A stretch of 64,000 nucleotides of DNA from Staphylococcus equorum (GCF_029024965.1 NZ_CP118982.1:2108001-2172000), one strand, 5' to 3'; counted from the first letter of the stretch, positions 1 to 9,743 are shown. The notes: generated from the sequence alone by a model not told the origin. Made by a program: numbers and translations.

Positions 1-345
1 TAAATAGTTCGTTTCACTGGAAGGTAGTAACGTTGTAAAGATATGTGAATAACTTTTAGCATGGACTTGTTCCATCATACCCATAAATGAATAGACCGCT
101 TTTTTACGTAAATCCGTTGTGTGTAACATGATAAGTGGCATACCGTCATCTGCTTGATGTGTATCCAATCCTGTTAAACCTGCTAAAGCTTTTTTGAAGG
201 CGTTCTTTTCTGCGTCAGATAAAGTCTTCCAACTTGCAATATCTTTTGATACTTTAAACTCTGTTTCTACCCACATTTGTGAAATATTTTGTCGCCAAAA
301 CATATTTGTCATGTCTTCTTGCGTATTCCAATTGACTGCTTTCAT
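1..345 (-). CDS. nrdF: Ribonucleoside-diphosphate reductase beta subunit NrdF, class Ib (C-terminus beyond window)
   Basis: The first 115 codons of the radical-generating small subunit of the aerobic class Ib ribonucleotide reductase are in view; the rest lies before base 1. My translation starts MKAVNWNTQEDM. It shows Asp61, Glu92, His95 and Tyr99, which align with a constant offset of six with the metal ligands Asp67, Glu98, His101 and radical Tyr105 of Salmonella NrdF. A GGGGA ribosome site lies about ten bases before the ATG. It is the third gene of nrdI-nrdE-nrdF, 116 bases after nrdE, and works with NrdE to make dNDPs. The family normally carries a dimanganese tyrosyl-radical cofactor assembled with NrdI. 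The identification is very secure; the truncation is a window effect only. Confidence 0.96.
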   Translation of the reverse strand, partial: MKAVNWNTQEDMTNMFWRQNISQMWVETEFKVSKDIASWKTLSDAEKNAFKKALAGLTGLDTHQADDGMPLIMLHTTDLRKKAVYSFMGMMEQVHAKSYSHIFTTLLPSSETNYL

Positions 346-393
346 TTAGATAAATTCCCCTATCCAGTAAAAATTTAATTAAGCAGTGATTTA

Positions 394-422
394 CAGCCTA
401 ATCTATATAAAAGACTAGGCTG
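394..422 (-). other. Stem-loop in the nrdE-nrdF gap
   Basis: CAGCCTA-TCT pairs with AGA-TAGGCTG, giving a stem of about ten pairs with one mismatch around an A/T loop. There is no U-tract on the minus strand after it, so it looks more like an mRNA processing or stability element than a terminator. It could let nrdF be expressed at a different level from nrdIE. Function is inference. Confidence 0.5.
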
Positions 423-461
423 CTTGTAAAAAACCACATTGCTTATCTGTTACTTAAAATT

Positions 462-2567
462 CTATATCGAACAACTTGTACATTCTTCAACGCTTAACAG
501 TTTATTTCTAGTATAATATAACGATTTTAATCCTTTGTGATGTGCATAAACATATAGTCGAGACAGTTCACGCGTAGATATTTCTGAATTAACATAAAGA
601 ATGGTAGAAATACCTTGGTCCACATGTGTTTGAATCGTTGAGATTAAATCGATTAATTTCATTTGATCTGTATTAAATGCTGATTTATAGTACCACATTG
701 TTTCTGGTGATAAGAAAGGCATAGGATAAAATGTTTCAGCATTACCATAAGTACGACGTTCAATTTGATCGACGATTGGCATAACAGAGCTTGTCGCATT
801 TTGTACATAAGAAATACTTTGTGTTGGCGCAATTGCTAAACGATATGCATGGAATAAACCATTTGCTTCAACTTCTTTTTGCAATGCTTTCCAATCTTCT
901 GGAGATGGTATCTCTAAACCATCAAATAATTTGCGTACTTTTTCAAATTTCGCTTCGAATGTTTGTGAAGTATAGAATTCAAAATATTTACCATTGGCAT
1001 AATCTGATTTATCAAAGTCTTTATAAGTTTCTTGTCTTTCTTTAGCAATTTCCATTGAGCGTTCAATGGAATAATAGTTCATCATCATAAAGAAAATATT
1101 AGCAAAGTCTTTTGCTTCTTCAGACTCATAGCCAATTTTATTTTTCGCTAAATAACCATGTAAGTTCATTACACCTAAACCAACTGAATGTAACTCACTA
1201 TTTGCTTTTCTTACACCTGGTGCATTTTGAATGTCTGCTTCATCACTTACTACAGTCAATGCATCCATACCCGTGTGTACTGAATCCTTGAATTTACCTG
1301 ATTCCATCACGTTAACGATATTTAACGAACCTAAGTTACAAGAGATGTCACGGTTAATTTCATCTTCTGTGCCATAATCGTTAATAATTGAAGTTTCTTG
1401 TAATTGGAAAATTTCAGTACATAAGTTACTCATTTTAATTTGGCCAATGTTTGAGTTTGCATGAACTTTATTAGCATTATCTTTAAACATTAAATAAGGA
1501 TAACCAGATTGTAATTGTGTCTGAGCAATTGTGTTTAACATGTCACGTGCATCTTTTGTCTTTTTATCAATATTTGGATTTGCGACAAGTTCATCATAAT
1601 ATGCATCAAGATCAATATCATCTAAAGTCACACCATACTCTTTATAAATAGTATGTGGTGCAAACATATGGAAATCTTTACCTTCTTTTGCTAAATCAAA
1701 GAATTTAGACGGCACGATTAAACCTGTTGATATTGTAGATAAACGTAAATCTTCATCAGCGTTTACTTTTTTCGTATCTAAAAACTCTTCAACATCATAG
1801 TGGAAGATATTTAAATATACTGCGCCAGCACCTGGGCGTTGTCCTAGTTGATCTGCGTAACTAAAGCCACCTTCAAGTGATTTTGCAACAGGTAGTACAC
1901 CTTTTGCTACACCTTTAATACCTTTGATTGCTTCACCACGCGCACGTAATTTAGACAAGTTAATCGCAACACCGCCACCAATTTTACTTAATTGTTTCGC
2001 TGTGGAATCAATGAAGTTGATAGAATTTAAACTGTCATCTGCCTCAAGTAAGAAACAAGATACAAGTTCTCCGCGGCGTGCGCGTCCAGCGTTTAAGAAT
2101 GTTGGTGTTGCAGGTTGATAACGTTGTTCAACCATTGCAGAAATAAACTGTTTAGCTGTAGCTTTATGTCCATTTGCTAAATATAATGCAACAATTGCAA
2201 CGTGTTGCTTGTAGTCTTCTAAATATTGACTTTTATCATTCGTTTTCAATGCATAATCTTTATAAAACTTACTTGCAGACATGTAGCTCGCAAAATTGAA
2301 TGGAATGCTTTTAGCATAATCAGTGATTTCTTCTAATTCTGCCACTGAATATTTAGCAAATACATCAAAATAGAAATCATTATCAACGAGATAGTGAAGA
2401 CGTTCAAGTTCAGTATCAAAATAAATTGTCTTATCCTGTATCTCTTCTAGATAGACTGCTAATGCCTCTTGATCTTTTTCTAAATCAAAAAAACCATTTT
2501 CTTTGCGCTTGGTAACTTCGTTATTTAATTCAATATGATTGTATTTCTTCTCGTCCATAATCTTCAT
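462..2567 (-). CDS. nrdE: Ribonucleoside-diphosphate reductase alpha subunit NrdE, class Ib
   Basis: Catalytic large subunit that reduces NDPs to dNDPs in the cytosol. The 701-residue length is that of staphylococcal NrdE. Visible features are the first active-site cysteine in [10 protein letters not shown] (about residue 170), the catalytic N-x-C-x-E motif in SNLCTEI (about 385), the two-tyrosine radical-transfer region near the C-terminus, and the redox tail CTSCSI that is re-reduced by NrdH-type redoxin. There is no N-terminal ATP cone, as expected for class Ib. Its start overlaps nrdI by 38 bases and is preceded by AGGTGGGG at normal spacing; a second ATG three codons on is possible. Part of nrdI-nrdE-nrdF, probably under NrdR control from the boxes at 3193-3240. 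Confidence 0.97.
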   Translation of the reverse strand: MKIMDEKKYNHIELNNEVTKRKENGFFDLEKDQEALAVYLEEIQDKTIYFDTELERLHYLVDNDFYFDVFAKYSVAELEEITDYAKSIPFNFASYMSASKFYKDYALKTNDKSQYLEDYKQHVAIVALYLANGHKATAKQFISAMVEQRYQPATPTFLNAGRARRGELVSCFLLEADDSLNSINFIDSTAKQLSKIGGGVAINLSKLRARGEAIKGIKGVAKGVLPVAKSLEGGFSYADQLGQRPGAGAVYLNIFHYDVEEFLDTKKVNADEDLRLSTISTGLIVPSKFFDLAKEGKDFHMFAPHTIYKEYGVTLDDIDLDAYYDELVANPNIDKKTKDARDMLNTIAQTQLQSGYPYLMFKDNANKVHANSNIGQIKMSNLCTEIFQLQETSIINDYGTEDEINRDISCNLGSLNIVNVMESGKFKDSVHTGMDALTVVSDEADIQNAPGVRKANSELHSVGLGVMNLHGYLAKNKIGYESEEAKDFANIFFMMMNYYSIERSMEIAKERQETYKDFDKSDYANGKYFEFYTSQTFEAKFEKVRKLFDGLEIPSPEDWKALQKEVEANGLFHAYRLAIAPTQSISYVQNATSSVMPIVDQIERRTYGNAETFYPMPFLSPETMWYYKSAFNTDQMKLIDLISTIQTHVDQGISTILYVNSEISTRELSRLYVYAHHKGLKSLYYTRNKLLSVEECTSCSI

Positions 2568-2928
2568 TGAAATGCCCCACCTTATCTTTAAATTCGCTTA
2601 TATCGTTCGTTGTGCCATGTAATTCAAACTTCATTAATAATGGAACTTGATACCGTTCCGAAATAGATCGTCCAGCTTTTGCAAAATTTTGTCCCCAGTT
2701 TCGGTTTCCGCTAGCTGCAACAGCTTGTAATAAGTCGTGATTAATATCTAAAAATGACTGAACAGGTGGCGGTACTTCGCCAAACCCTATTGTTCCAGTG
2801 ACCAATATGAAAGGCTCATCCATTCTTTCAGAACAATTATTTTGTGTGATTTCCATTACGTTGGTAAGTTCAGTTCGCTTTATGAATCTACGCACATTGC
2901 CAGAAAATGAAAAATATACAACCTTCAT
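2530..2928 (-). CDS. nrdI: Class Ib RNR flavodoxin NrdI
   Basis: A 132-residue flavodoxin-like protein. The family supplies oxidant (superoxide) to NrdF for assembly of the Mn(III)2-tyrosyl radical. The FMN phosphate loop is visible as [10 protein letters not shown] near residue 7, and the later flavin loops include [13 protein letters not shown] near residue 45. An AGGTG ribosome site precedes the ATG. It is the first gene of the operon and its 3' end runs 38 bases into nrdE, which suggests translational coupling. About 265 bases separate the start from the NrdR box pair, so the messenger probably has a long leader. Confidence 0.95.
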   Translation of the reverse strand: MKVVYFSFSGNVRRFIKRTELTNVMEITQNNCSERMDEPFILVTGTIGFGEVPPPVQSFLDINHDLLQAVAASGNRNWGQNFAKAGRSISERYQVPLLMKFELHGTTNDISEFKDKVGHFNEDYGREEIQSY

Positions 2929-3192
2929 CGGATCACCTACTTTCTAAAATATATTTATCTTATTATGATAAAATCATGTATTATATTTAAATGCTTAAAG
3001 ACACTTTGAAAAATCAAAATAACTTAGTTTCTCGAACTAACCACAATATATAGTAATTTCTATATCTATATGTAGTTATGTAAAAACTCAATAATTAAGT
3101 ATTAATGCTTGATTTGTCATGTTTAAGAGCCTAAAACAGTGTGATTTTACATAAATTTTGATTTATTATAAATAAATTGACCACGTAATAAA

Positions 3193-3240
3193 ACACTATA
3201 TATTGTGTTTCGTCCTGGTCATCAATACTATATTATGTGT
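3193..3240 (-). promoter_or_regulatory. Pair of NrdR boxes upstream of nrdI
   Basis: Two 16-bp sites, ACACTATATATTGTGT (3193-3208) and ATACTATATTATGTGT (3225-3240), both fit the NrdR consensus acaCwAtATaTwGtgt. They are exactly 32 bases apart centre to centre, three helical turns, the spacing normal for NrdR operators. NrdR is the ATP-cone zinc-ribbon repressor of ribonucleotide reductase operons. Placement well upstream of nrdI implies that the nrd promoter lies here. The regulator gene itself is not in the window. Confidence 0.88.
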
Positions 3241-3446
3241 TTCATTATACATAACTCAGAAGATTATTAAAAGGCTTTTATTTACGACAAAATGTTGAAT
3301 AATCAATAGAAATGGCACCAATTCAACCTTAAAGTGATATTCATGAATCAAAAAATATTTTTTTGTGATTTTAAGGTTTTATTATTTGCTTTTCATAAAA
3401 ATCTTGCAATGCTTGATGTGTCGTCTTTTACACAAAATCATTTTAT

Positions 3447-3467
3447 ACATTGTGTGAAACACAATGT
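3447..3467. promoter_or_regulatory. Perfect 9-3-9 palindrome, candidate operator
   Basis: ACATTGTGT and ACACAATGT are exact inverted copies around GAA. The site lies about 170 bases before the EamA-queF pair and about 210 bases from the NrdR boxes, and does not fit the NrdR consensus. A dimeric repressor site or a small RNA hairpin are both possible. Which gene it serves is unknown. Confidence 0.45.
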
Positions 3468-3638
3468 GTCACTATCATATATTCTATTCTTATAAGTAAA
3501 AGATTCACTCTAAATAATAGAACGTTTGTTCGTATTTATATCTTAATATATTTCTCTTCGATTTTCAACCATATATACATCTTCAGAGCATATATGCTAA
3601 TATGAATACGTTAAAAATTAAAAATTGAGGCGATACAT

Positions 3639-4526
3639 GTGAATCCTAAAGTTAAAGGTATCATTGCTATCTTAGTTTCAGCAGTTGGCTTTAGTTTTAT
3701 GACTGTCTTCTTCCGATTAGCCGGTGACTTGCCTGTATTTCAAAAGTCTCTCGCTCGAAATTTAGTAGCAATGTTTATACCATTATATTTTATTTTAAAG
3801 TATAAACAGCCCTTATTTGGCAAATTAAGTAGTCAACCTTTATTGATTTCTCGTTCAACGTTGGGATTGATTGGTGTGTTACTTAATATCTACGCTATCG
3901 ATCACATGCTTTTAAGTGATGCAGATACATTAATGAAGCTCAATCCATTTTGGACGATACTACTAAGTATTATCTTCTTAAATGAGAAAGTACGTAATTA
4001 TCAATTTGTAGCTATGATTGTAGCTATTTTTGGTATGTTGTTTGTTGTTAAACCAGAATTCTCCTCCACTATGATTCCTGCATTGGGCGGGTTATTCTCT
4101 GGTATTTTTGCAGCAAGTGCTTATACGTGTGTCAGAGCATTGAGTACACGTGAAGCACCTTATACTATTGTATTTTATTTTTCATTCTTTTCCATTATAG
4201 TATTGATACCTTTTACTGTGTTTACATTTGAACCCATGTCTACGATGCAAGTTGTTTATTTAATCGGTGCGGGATTAGCAGCTGCTGCAGGACAAATTGG
4301 TATAACACTGGCTTATAGTTACGCACCAGCTAAAGATATTTCAATATTCACGTATGCATCTATTATATTTACCGCAGTATTTGGTTTTATATTATTCGGC
4401 GAAACACCAGATTCATTCGCTATCTTAGGCTATATTATTATTATAGGTGCCAGTTACTATATGTTTGAAAAAGCACGTCGACAACCACTTACAATTCAAA
4501 AGGAAGAACAAAAACCTAAACGCTAA
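3639..4526 (+). CDS. EamA/DMT-superfamily transporter paired with queF
   Basis: A 295-residue integral membrane protein with about ten hydrophobic segments arranged as two EamA repeats. The first repeat includes [25 protein letters not shown], abbreviated here to its SFMTVFFRL core, and the second begins near residue 150. This is the drug/metabolite transporter superfamily; the substrate cannot be read from sequence. It starts at a GTG that overlaps an out-of-frame ATGTGA, with TGAGG seven bases upstream. The stop is only 14 bases before queF, so the two are very likely cotranscribed. That link makes a queuosine precursor such as preQ1 or queuine a reasonable guess for the substrate, but this is inference only. 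Confidence 0.9.
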   Translation: MNPKVKGIIAILVSAVGFSFMTVFFRLAGDLPVFQKSLARNLVAMFIPLYFILKYKQPLFGKLSSQPLLISRSTLGLIGVLLNIYAIDHMLLSDADTLMKLNPFWTILLSIIFLNEKVRNYQFVAMIVAIFGMLFVVKPEFSSTMIPALGGLFSGIFAASAYTCVRALSTREAPYTIVFYFSFFSIIVLIPFTVFTFEPMSTMQVVYLIGAGLAAAAGQIGITLAYSYAPAKDISIFTYASIIFTAVFGFILFGETPDSFAILGYIIIIGASYYMFEKARRQPLTIQKEEQKPKR

Positions 4527-4540
4527 AGGAGCGATATGCA

Positions 4541-5041
4541 ATGACTGAAGGACGCAATAAAGAAGAATTAGAAGATATTACATTATTAGGTAATCAAAAC
4601 AATAAATATGATTTTGATTATAGACCTGATGTTTTAGAATCATTTGATAACAAACACCCTGGACGCGATTATTTTGTGAAATTCAATTGTCCAGAATTCA
4701 CATCATTATGCCCTATTACAGGCCAACCTGATTTCGCAACGATTTATGTTTCTTATATTCCTAATATTAAAATGGTAGAATCTAAATCGTTAAAGCTTTA
4801 TTTATTTAGTTTTAGAAACCATGGTGACTTCCACGAAGACTGTATGAACATTATAATGAATGATCTAATTGATTTAATGGATCCACATTATATTGAAGTT
4901 TGGGGCAAATTCACGCCGCGTGGTGGTATTTCAATAGATCCATATACAAACTATGGCCGTCCTGATTCTAAGTATGAAAAAATGGCAGAACATCGTTTAA
5001 TGAATCATGACCTTTATCCAGAAAAAATAGATAATAGATAA
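4541..5041 (+). CDS. queF: NADPH-dependent 7-cyano-7-deazaguanine reductase QueF
   Basis: Reduces the nitrile of preQ0 to the amine of preQ1, the last free-base step before insertion into tRNA by Tgt in queuosine synthesis. The 166-residue protein is the short unimodular type. The thioimide-forming Cys57 and Asp64 sit in CPITGQPD, and the QueF motif ESKSLKLY spans residues 80-87, followed by HGDFHED (94-100) with the substrate-binding Glu99. An AAAGGAG site precedes the ATG. It follows the EamA transporter in a likely operon and is separated by 22 kb from queCDE, which supply its preQ0 substrate. Confidence 0.97.
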   Translation: MTEGRNKEELEDITLLGNQNNKYDFDYRPDVLESFDNKHPGRDYFVKFNCPEFTSLCPITGQPDFATIYVSYIPNIKMVESKSLKLYLFSFRNHGDFHEDCMNIIMNDLIDLMDPHYIEVWGKFTPRGGISIDPYTNYGRPDSKYEKMAEHRLMNHDLYPEKIDNR

Positions 5042-5117
5042 TAAATTACTATTTTTTATCTACGCCTCACCTACAATGATTGAAATTTTGGGATATTAAT
5101 ATATGTCTACCATCATT

Positions 5118-5158
5118 AAACCATCGACTAAGTCACATGATTTAGCCGATGGTTTTTT
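5118..5158 (+). terminator. Intrinsic terminator after queF
   Basis: AACCATCG-CTAA pairs with TTAG-CGATGGTT across a short loop and is followed by TTTTTT. It closes the EamA-queF unit. Confidence 0.85.
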
Positions 5159-5332
5159 GTATGCTTTCACGGGGATAAATTACTAAACTTTAATATGATA
5201 TTCTCACCCTATTTTCATAATTTTTAAATGTATAGTGTAAAATTTACTTACATTTGAATAATTCAGGGACACACTTGTTTTTTTTATGAAAACAGTATAG
5301 AATAAATCCAACCATTTAAGGGGAGGGAAATT

Positions 5333-6847
5333 ATGAAAAAAGTTAATCATAGTCACGAAGAAATCATGAAAAGCATTCCAAACAAAGGTTTCTTCGGACA
5401 TCCAAAAGGACTAAGCACACTATTCTTGACTGAGTTTTGGGAGAGATTCAGTTACTATGGTATGAAAGCCATATTAATTTTCTATCTATATTATAGTGTT
5501 GCTGACGGTGGCTTCGGGCTTAGCCAAGCAGTCGCTATGCAAATTGTTGCTATTTACGGAACTTTAATTTATATGTCTGGTCTTATCGGAGGGTGGATTG
5601 CAGATCGGATTACTGGAACGCAAGATGCCGTCTTCTATGGTGGGTTCCTCATCATGTTTGGACATATCCTATTATCCATTCCGGGTAATTTAACAGCAGC
5701 AATGATAGCTTTACTACTAATTATCGCAGGTACAGGGTTATTAAAACCAAATATCTCTACTACCGTTGGTGAATTATACGAACGCAATGATCCAAGACGT
5801 GATGCAGCATTTACGTTATTTTACATGGGGATTAATTTAGGGGCTTTGCTTTCACCTTTAATTACTGGGCAATTGCAAACTAGAATTGGTTTCCACGCTG
5901 GTTTTTTAGCAGCAGCAATTGGAATGTTTTTTGGTCTAATCGTTTTTGCACTCAAACGTAAAAAGAATTTAGGGTTAGCTGGTCGCAATGTGCCAATACC
6001 GTTAACAAGACCAGAAATCAAAAAATTCGTACTTATTACTGTTGGCGTTATCGTTTTATTCTTAATATATTTATGGATTCTACATTTAAATAATGCCTTA
6101 ACATTAGGTAACTTTAGTTTCTTAATTACACTGTTAGGTATTGTATTACCGGTATACATATTCCTTAATATGATATTAAGTAAGAATATAACAAAAGATG
6201 AACGTTCACGTGTTTATAGTTATGTACCTTTATATATCACTTCCGTGGCTTTCTGGATGATTCAAGAACAAGGTTCAACGATACTTGCAACATTTGCAGA
6301 TAAAAAAACACAATTAGAAATGTCAGAATTAACAAATGGTTTAATTGATTTTTCAATACCTGCAGCATGGGCGCAGTCATTAAATCCAATTTTTATTGTG
6401 CTCTTGGCGCCAATTTTCGCAACACTTTGGATGAAATTAGGAAAGTACAACCCGCCTACCGTACATAAATTTGCTATCGGCACGATTATCGCGGGCTTCT
6501 CCTATTTAATTATGATTATTCCATTAGCTACAGGCAACGCGTTAATCAATCCATTATGGCTTGTACTAAGTTTCTTATTGATTACGATTGGTGAACTTTG
6601 TATCTCACCAGTAGGTTTATCTACAACTACTAAATTAGCACCACTAACGTTCACTGCACGTATGATGAGCCTATGGATGCTAAGTAATGCAACTGCACAA
6701 GGGCTTAACGCTCAACTTGTTGTTGTCTATACAAAGATGAATCAAAGTGACTACTTTATGTACTCAGGTCTTATCGCTGTAATCATTGGTATTCTATTAC
6801 TTATGATTTCACCAAAAGTAAGACGTGCTATGAAAGGCGTTTACTAA
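5333..6847 (+). CDS. POT-family proton/peptide symporter, first of a tandem pair
   Basis: A 504-residue POT (PTR2) transporter with the 14-helix layout of bacterial peptide symporters. The proton-coupling ExxER motif is intact in EFWERFSYYG (residues 34-43), and the family signature GLLKPNIST lies near residue 135. It imports di- or tripeptides with protons in characterised relatives. GGGAGGG lies about nine bases before the ATG. It has its own terminator at 6871-6909 and is followed 257 bases later by a second family member. The next gene resembles S. aureus DtpT more closely, so this copy is the divergent one and may have a different peptide preference. Confidence 0.93.
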   Translation: MKKVNHSHEEIMKSIPNKGFFGHPKGLSTLFLTEFWERFSYYGMKAILIFYLYYSVADGGFGLSQAVAMQIVAIYGTLIYMSGLIGGWIADRITGTQDAVFYGGFLIMFGHILLSIPGNLTAAMIALLLIIAGTGLLKPNISTTVGELYERNDPRRDAAFTLFYMGINLGALLSPLITGQLQTRIGFHAGFLAAAIGMFFGLIVFALKRKKNLGLAGRNVPIPLTRPEIKKFVLITVGVIVLFLIYLWILHLNNALTLGNFSFLITLLGIVLPVYIFLNMILSKNITKDERSRVYSYVPLYITSVAFWMIQEQGSTILATFADKKTQLEMSELTNGLIDFSIPAAWAQSLNPIFIVLLAPIFATLWMKLGKYNPPTVHKFAIGTIIAGFSYLIMIIPLATGNALINPLWLVLSFLLITIGELCISPVGLSTTTKLAPLTFTARMMSLWMLSNATAQGLNAQLVVVYTKMNQSDYFMYSGLIAVIIGILLLMISPKVRRAMKGVY

Positions 6848-6870
6848 ACAATCAAAACTAAATACGATTT

Positions 6871-6909
6871 AAAAAAGTAGTGTCACTTCATTGTGCCACT
6901 ACTTTTTTG
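6871..6909 (+). terminator. Terminator between the two POT genes
   Basis: AAAAAAGTAGTG pairs with CACTACTTTTTT, with an inner CAC/GTG extension. It follows the first POT gene by 24 bases, so the second gene needs its own promoter. The A/T flanks make it functional on either strand. Confidence 0.85.
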
Positions 6910-6994
6910 TGTACATTATCAACAAAGACTAATTTTACTAAATGTTAATGCTTTAAAATTAAAATCAAATAAAATAACTTTAAAATATTAACAG

Positions 6995-7009
6995 AATTTT
7001 CCGAATATT
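6995..7009 (+). promoter_or_regulatory. CodY-box-like site upstream of dtpT
   Basis: AATTTTCCGAATATT matches 13 of 15 positions of the CodY consensus AATTTTCWGAAAATT. It lies about 95 bases before the dtpT start, where repression by CodY would be expected when branched-chain amino acids and GTP are high. Peptide uptake genes are common CodY targets. Binding is inferred from sequence only. Confidence 0.6.
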
Positions 7010-7104
7010 GTTATTGTGAGAATATTATTGAAATTTAGTTTTATTAGGAGTAAAATCAATTTTATACATTTTTTTATTGGGAGCAAGAAAGGACGGGAAT
7101 TTTT

Positions 7105-8613
7105 ATGCAAAATCAGGACAAAACCCAAGACCAAGCCATCCAATCCATTCCACAAAAAGGATTCTTTGGTCACCCTAAAGGTCTAGGGGTTTTATTTTTC
7201 GTTGAATTTTGGGAGAGATTTAGTTATTACGGGATGCGCGCGTTACTTATCTTTTATATGTATTTCGCGATCAAAGATGGTGGCCTCGGTATGGACAAGG
7301 GTACTGCACAATCAGTCATGGCTGTTTATGGTGCTCTAATCTATATGACTTCAGTACTTGGTGGTTGGATATCTGATAGAATCACTGGTACGCGTTCAGC
7401 CACATTTTACGGTGGCGTATTGATCATCATTGGACATATATTTTTAAGTTTACCGCTAGATATCGTCGGTTTATTCATCTCCATGTTCTTTATTATCGTG
7501 GGTTCAGGATTAATGAAACCAAGTATTTCTAATATTGTAGGTAGACTATATCCTGAGAACGATACACGTATGGATGCTGGATTTGTTATTTTCTATATGT
7601 CTGTAAATTTAGGTGGGCTACTTTCACCATTAATATTAGATCAATTCGTTAAATCAGGCGATTTCCATGCTGGCTTTTTAATTGCAGCAGTGGGTATGGC
7701 ACTAGGTTTAGTTTGGTATATGATCTTCAATAAGAAAAACATTGGCGATGTAGGAACGAAACCTACGAATCCTTTAAATCAAAGTGAGAAAAAGAAATAC
7801 GGTTTAATATTCGCAGCTTCAGCTATAGTTATTGCAGCGGTATTAATCATCACTGGATTAACTGGAACACTTTCATTTAACATTGTAAGTACCACTGTAT
7901 TGATACTTGGGGTCGCGTTACCTATCATTTACTTTACTATTATGATTCGCAGTAAAGAAGTTACATCTGATGAACGTTCACGTGTCATTTCCTTCATTCC
8001 CCTATTTATTTTAGGTGTGGTTTTCTGGTCAATTCAAGAACAAGGTGCAAATGTGCTTAACATTTTCGCGCTTGAAAGTAGTGATATGTCCTTAAATATA
8101 TTTGGATGGACAACAGATTTTGGACCAACCTGGTTCCAATCTATTAATCCTCTATTCATCGTATTACTTGCGCCAGTACTTTCAATTATATGGGCTAAAA
8201 TGGCAAGACGTCAGCCAAGTTTAGCTACGAAATTTGTCTTAGGTGCATTTTTAGCTGGGGCTTCTTACATAATGATTGGCTTAATTGGCATTTCATCCGG
8301 TGGTGCAATGATAAGTGTAAACTGGATTATCTTGTCATATGTTATTTGCGTTATTGGTGAATTATGTTTATCACCTACTGGTAATAGTGCAGCAGTAAAA
8401 CTTGCACCTAAAGCCTTTAACACACAAATGATGAGCTTATGGTTACTAACAAACGCCTGTGCTCAAGCCATTAACGGTACTTTAGTAAAACTTATCGAAC
8501 CACTTGGCTATAAAAATTATTTCCTATTCCTAGGAGTAATTGCGATTGTAGTCAGCCTAATCATCCTTGCCTTTGTACCAAAAATCGTCAAAGGTATGCG
8601 CGGGGTTAAATAA
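7105..8613 (+). CDS. dtpT: Di/tripeptide:proton symporter DtpT
   Basis: A 502-residue POT-family symporter that agrees closely with S. aureus DtpT as I recall it, for example in the C-terminal stretch CVIGELCLSPTGNSAAVKLA. The ExxER motif is in EFWERFSYYG (34-43), as in its upstream paralogue, and GSGLMKPSISN matches the family signature. The two proteins share the N-terminal block KGFFGHPKGL. Imports short peptides across the cytoplasmic membrane. AGAAAGGACGGG precedes the ATG. It is preceded by a CodY-like box and followed by a strong terminator. Confidence 0.94.
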   Translation: MQNQDKTQDQAIQSIPQKGFFGHPKGLGVLFFVEFWERFSYYGMRALLIFYMYFAIKDGGLGMDKGTAQSVMAVYGALIYMTSVLGGWISDRITGTRSATFYGGVLIIIGHIFLSLPLDIVGLFISMFFIIVGSGLMKPSISNIVGRLYPENDTRMDAGFVIFYMSVNLGGLLSPLILDQFVKSGDFHAGFLIAAVGMALGLVWYMIFNKKNIGDVGTKPTNPLNQSEKKKYGLIFAASAIVIAAVLIITGLTGTLSFNIVSTTVLILGVALPIIYFTIMIRSKEVTSDERSRVISFIPLFILGVVFWSIQEQGANVLNIFALESSDMSLNIFGWTTDFGPTWFQSINPLFIVLLAPVLSIIWAKMARRQPSLATKFVLGAFLAGASYIMIGLIGISSGGAMISVNWIILSYVICVIGELCLSPTGNSAAVKLAPKAFNTQMMSLWLLTNACAQAINGTLVKLIEPLGYKNYFLFLGVIAIVVSLIILAFVPKIVKGMRGVK

Positions 8614-8668
8614 TAATTTGATGATTTAAGTTTGCACAGTAGCTGCCTGATATTTAGTCAGCCCTATG

Positions 8669-8726
8669 AGAGCGGGAATACGAAATCAAATTTCAAGTTT
8701 TGATTTCGTATTCTCCGCTCTTTTTT
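8669..8726 (+). terminator. Long-stem terminator after dtpT
   Basis: AGAGCGG(G)AATACGAAATCAAA pairs with TTTGATTTCGTATT-CCGCTCT over roughly 20 base pairs and is followed by TTTTTT. Its GAAATCAAA core is shared with the hairpin at 57367-57419, so both may belong to the same dispersed family. Confidence 0.85.
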
Positions 8727-8783
8727 ATTTATTTTTATTGAAAATCGGGTAAACTTAATAGGTAAATCAAAATTCTAAGAAAT

Positions 8784-9743
8784 ATGGTGAATAAATTGAC
8801 ACAATCAAAATTTAAACACGGCGTATTATTTTACCATGAACACTCAGGTATAAAAGATATATATAACGGGCTCGGAGATGTAGCATCATCACTGACAACA
8901 TTTTGTAAACATCTCTCTATCCAATTAAGTGAAAATGAAGGAGACATAATTAGTTATTGTAAAAAAATAAAAGAACAAAGTTATAGTGATGATGTAGATA
9001 TTATCTTTATTTTAGGTGGAGACGGCACGGTAAATGAACTCGTTAATGGCATGATGCAAAGTCAGCTTGATATCCCAATCGGTATTATACCTGGCGGGAC
9101 ATTTAATGATTTTGTAAAAACATTAAATTTACACCCACGTCATAAAGTAGCAAGTGAACAACTTAAAGAAGCAGAACTAAGATCTTATGATGTTATGAAA
9201 GTAAATGATGAATATGCTTTAAACTTTGTAGGCATGGGGCTGATTGTACAAAACGCAGAGAATGTACAAAACGGTAACAAAGATGTCTTTGGTAAACTAA
9301 GTTACGTTGGTTCTACAGTGAAAACATTACTTAATCCAGAACACTTTGACTATAAAATAACTGTCGATGAAAATGAAATTGAAGGTAATACCACAATGCT
9401 TGTAGTAGCGAATGGCCCGTTCATAGGTGGCAGTCGTATACCTTTAACCGATTTATCTCCCAATGATGGTTATTTAAATACATTTATCTTCACAGAAGAA
9501 AGAACCAGTGTCTTAAACGATATATTTAAGCAACGTGACAGTATGAATTGGAATAATATGACGGATGGTATTAAACATGTATTAGCGAAGAAAATCACCA
9601 TCGCTACTGACCCACAGATGAAAGTTGACATTGATGGTGAAGTTGACTTAAAAACACCGCTTCAAATCGAAGTTGTGCCTGATGCTATTCAAATACTAAC
9701 ACTTCCAGAACATAAACAAGTGACCGATACTGAATCAGAATAA
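8784..9743 (+). CDS. Diacylglycerol kinase-family lipid kinase
   Basis: A 319-residue cytosolic or membrane-associated kinase of the DAGK catalytic domain family (YegS/DgkB/BmrU type). The nucleotide-binding motif GGDGT is at residues 78-82 and is followed by ELVNG; the second glycine loop PGGTFNDF is at 103-110. The C-terminal beta-sandwich contains VANGPFIGG and a DIDGE segment, as in the family. The likely substrate is a lipid with a free hydroxyl, such as diacylglycerol, but family members vary. There is no clear ribosome site before the ATG at 8784; a TTG four codons later is an alternative. It stands alone, closed by the hairpin at 9851-9894. Confidence 0.88.
   Translation: MVNKLTQSKFKHGVLFYHEHSGIKDIYNGLGDVASSLTTFCKHLSIQLSENEGDIISYCKKIKEQSYSDDVDIIFILGGDGTVNELVNGMMQSQLDIPIGIIPGGTFNDFVKTLNLHPRHKVASEQLKEAELRSYDVMKVNDEYALNFVGMGLIVQNAENVQNGNKDVFGKLSYVGSTVKTLLNPEHFDYKITVDENEIEGNTTMLVVANGPFIGGSRIPLTDLSPNDGYLNTFIFTEERTSVLNDIFKQRDSMNWNNMTDGIKHVLAKKITIATDPQMKVDIDGEVDLKTPLQIEVVPDAIQILTLPEHKQVTDTESE

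Larger units (their letters stand above)
2929..3638. other. Long divergent intergenic region between nrdI and the EamA gene
   Basis: This 710-base gene-free stretch holds the NrdR box pair, a 9-3-9 palindrome (3447-3467), a small ATGAT-AAA-ATCAT palindrome near 2965-2977 close to nrdI, and an AACCTTAAA...TTTAAGGTT inverted repeat around 3325-3378. It is very A+T rich. I see no credible open reading frame and no preQ1 aptamer consensus in front of the EamA-queF pair. Confidence 0.6.

Noticed and set aside
2962-2977. ATGAT-AAA-ATCAT palindrome close to nrdI, considered as Fur or MntR site
   Set aside because: Too short and A/T rich to separate from chance and not a match to either consensus.
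5209-5224. Possible CodY box before the first POT gene
   Set aside because: At least four mismatches to the consensus; the match before dtpT is much better.
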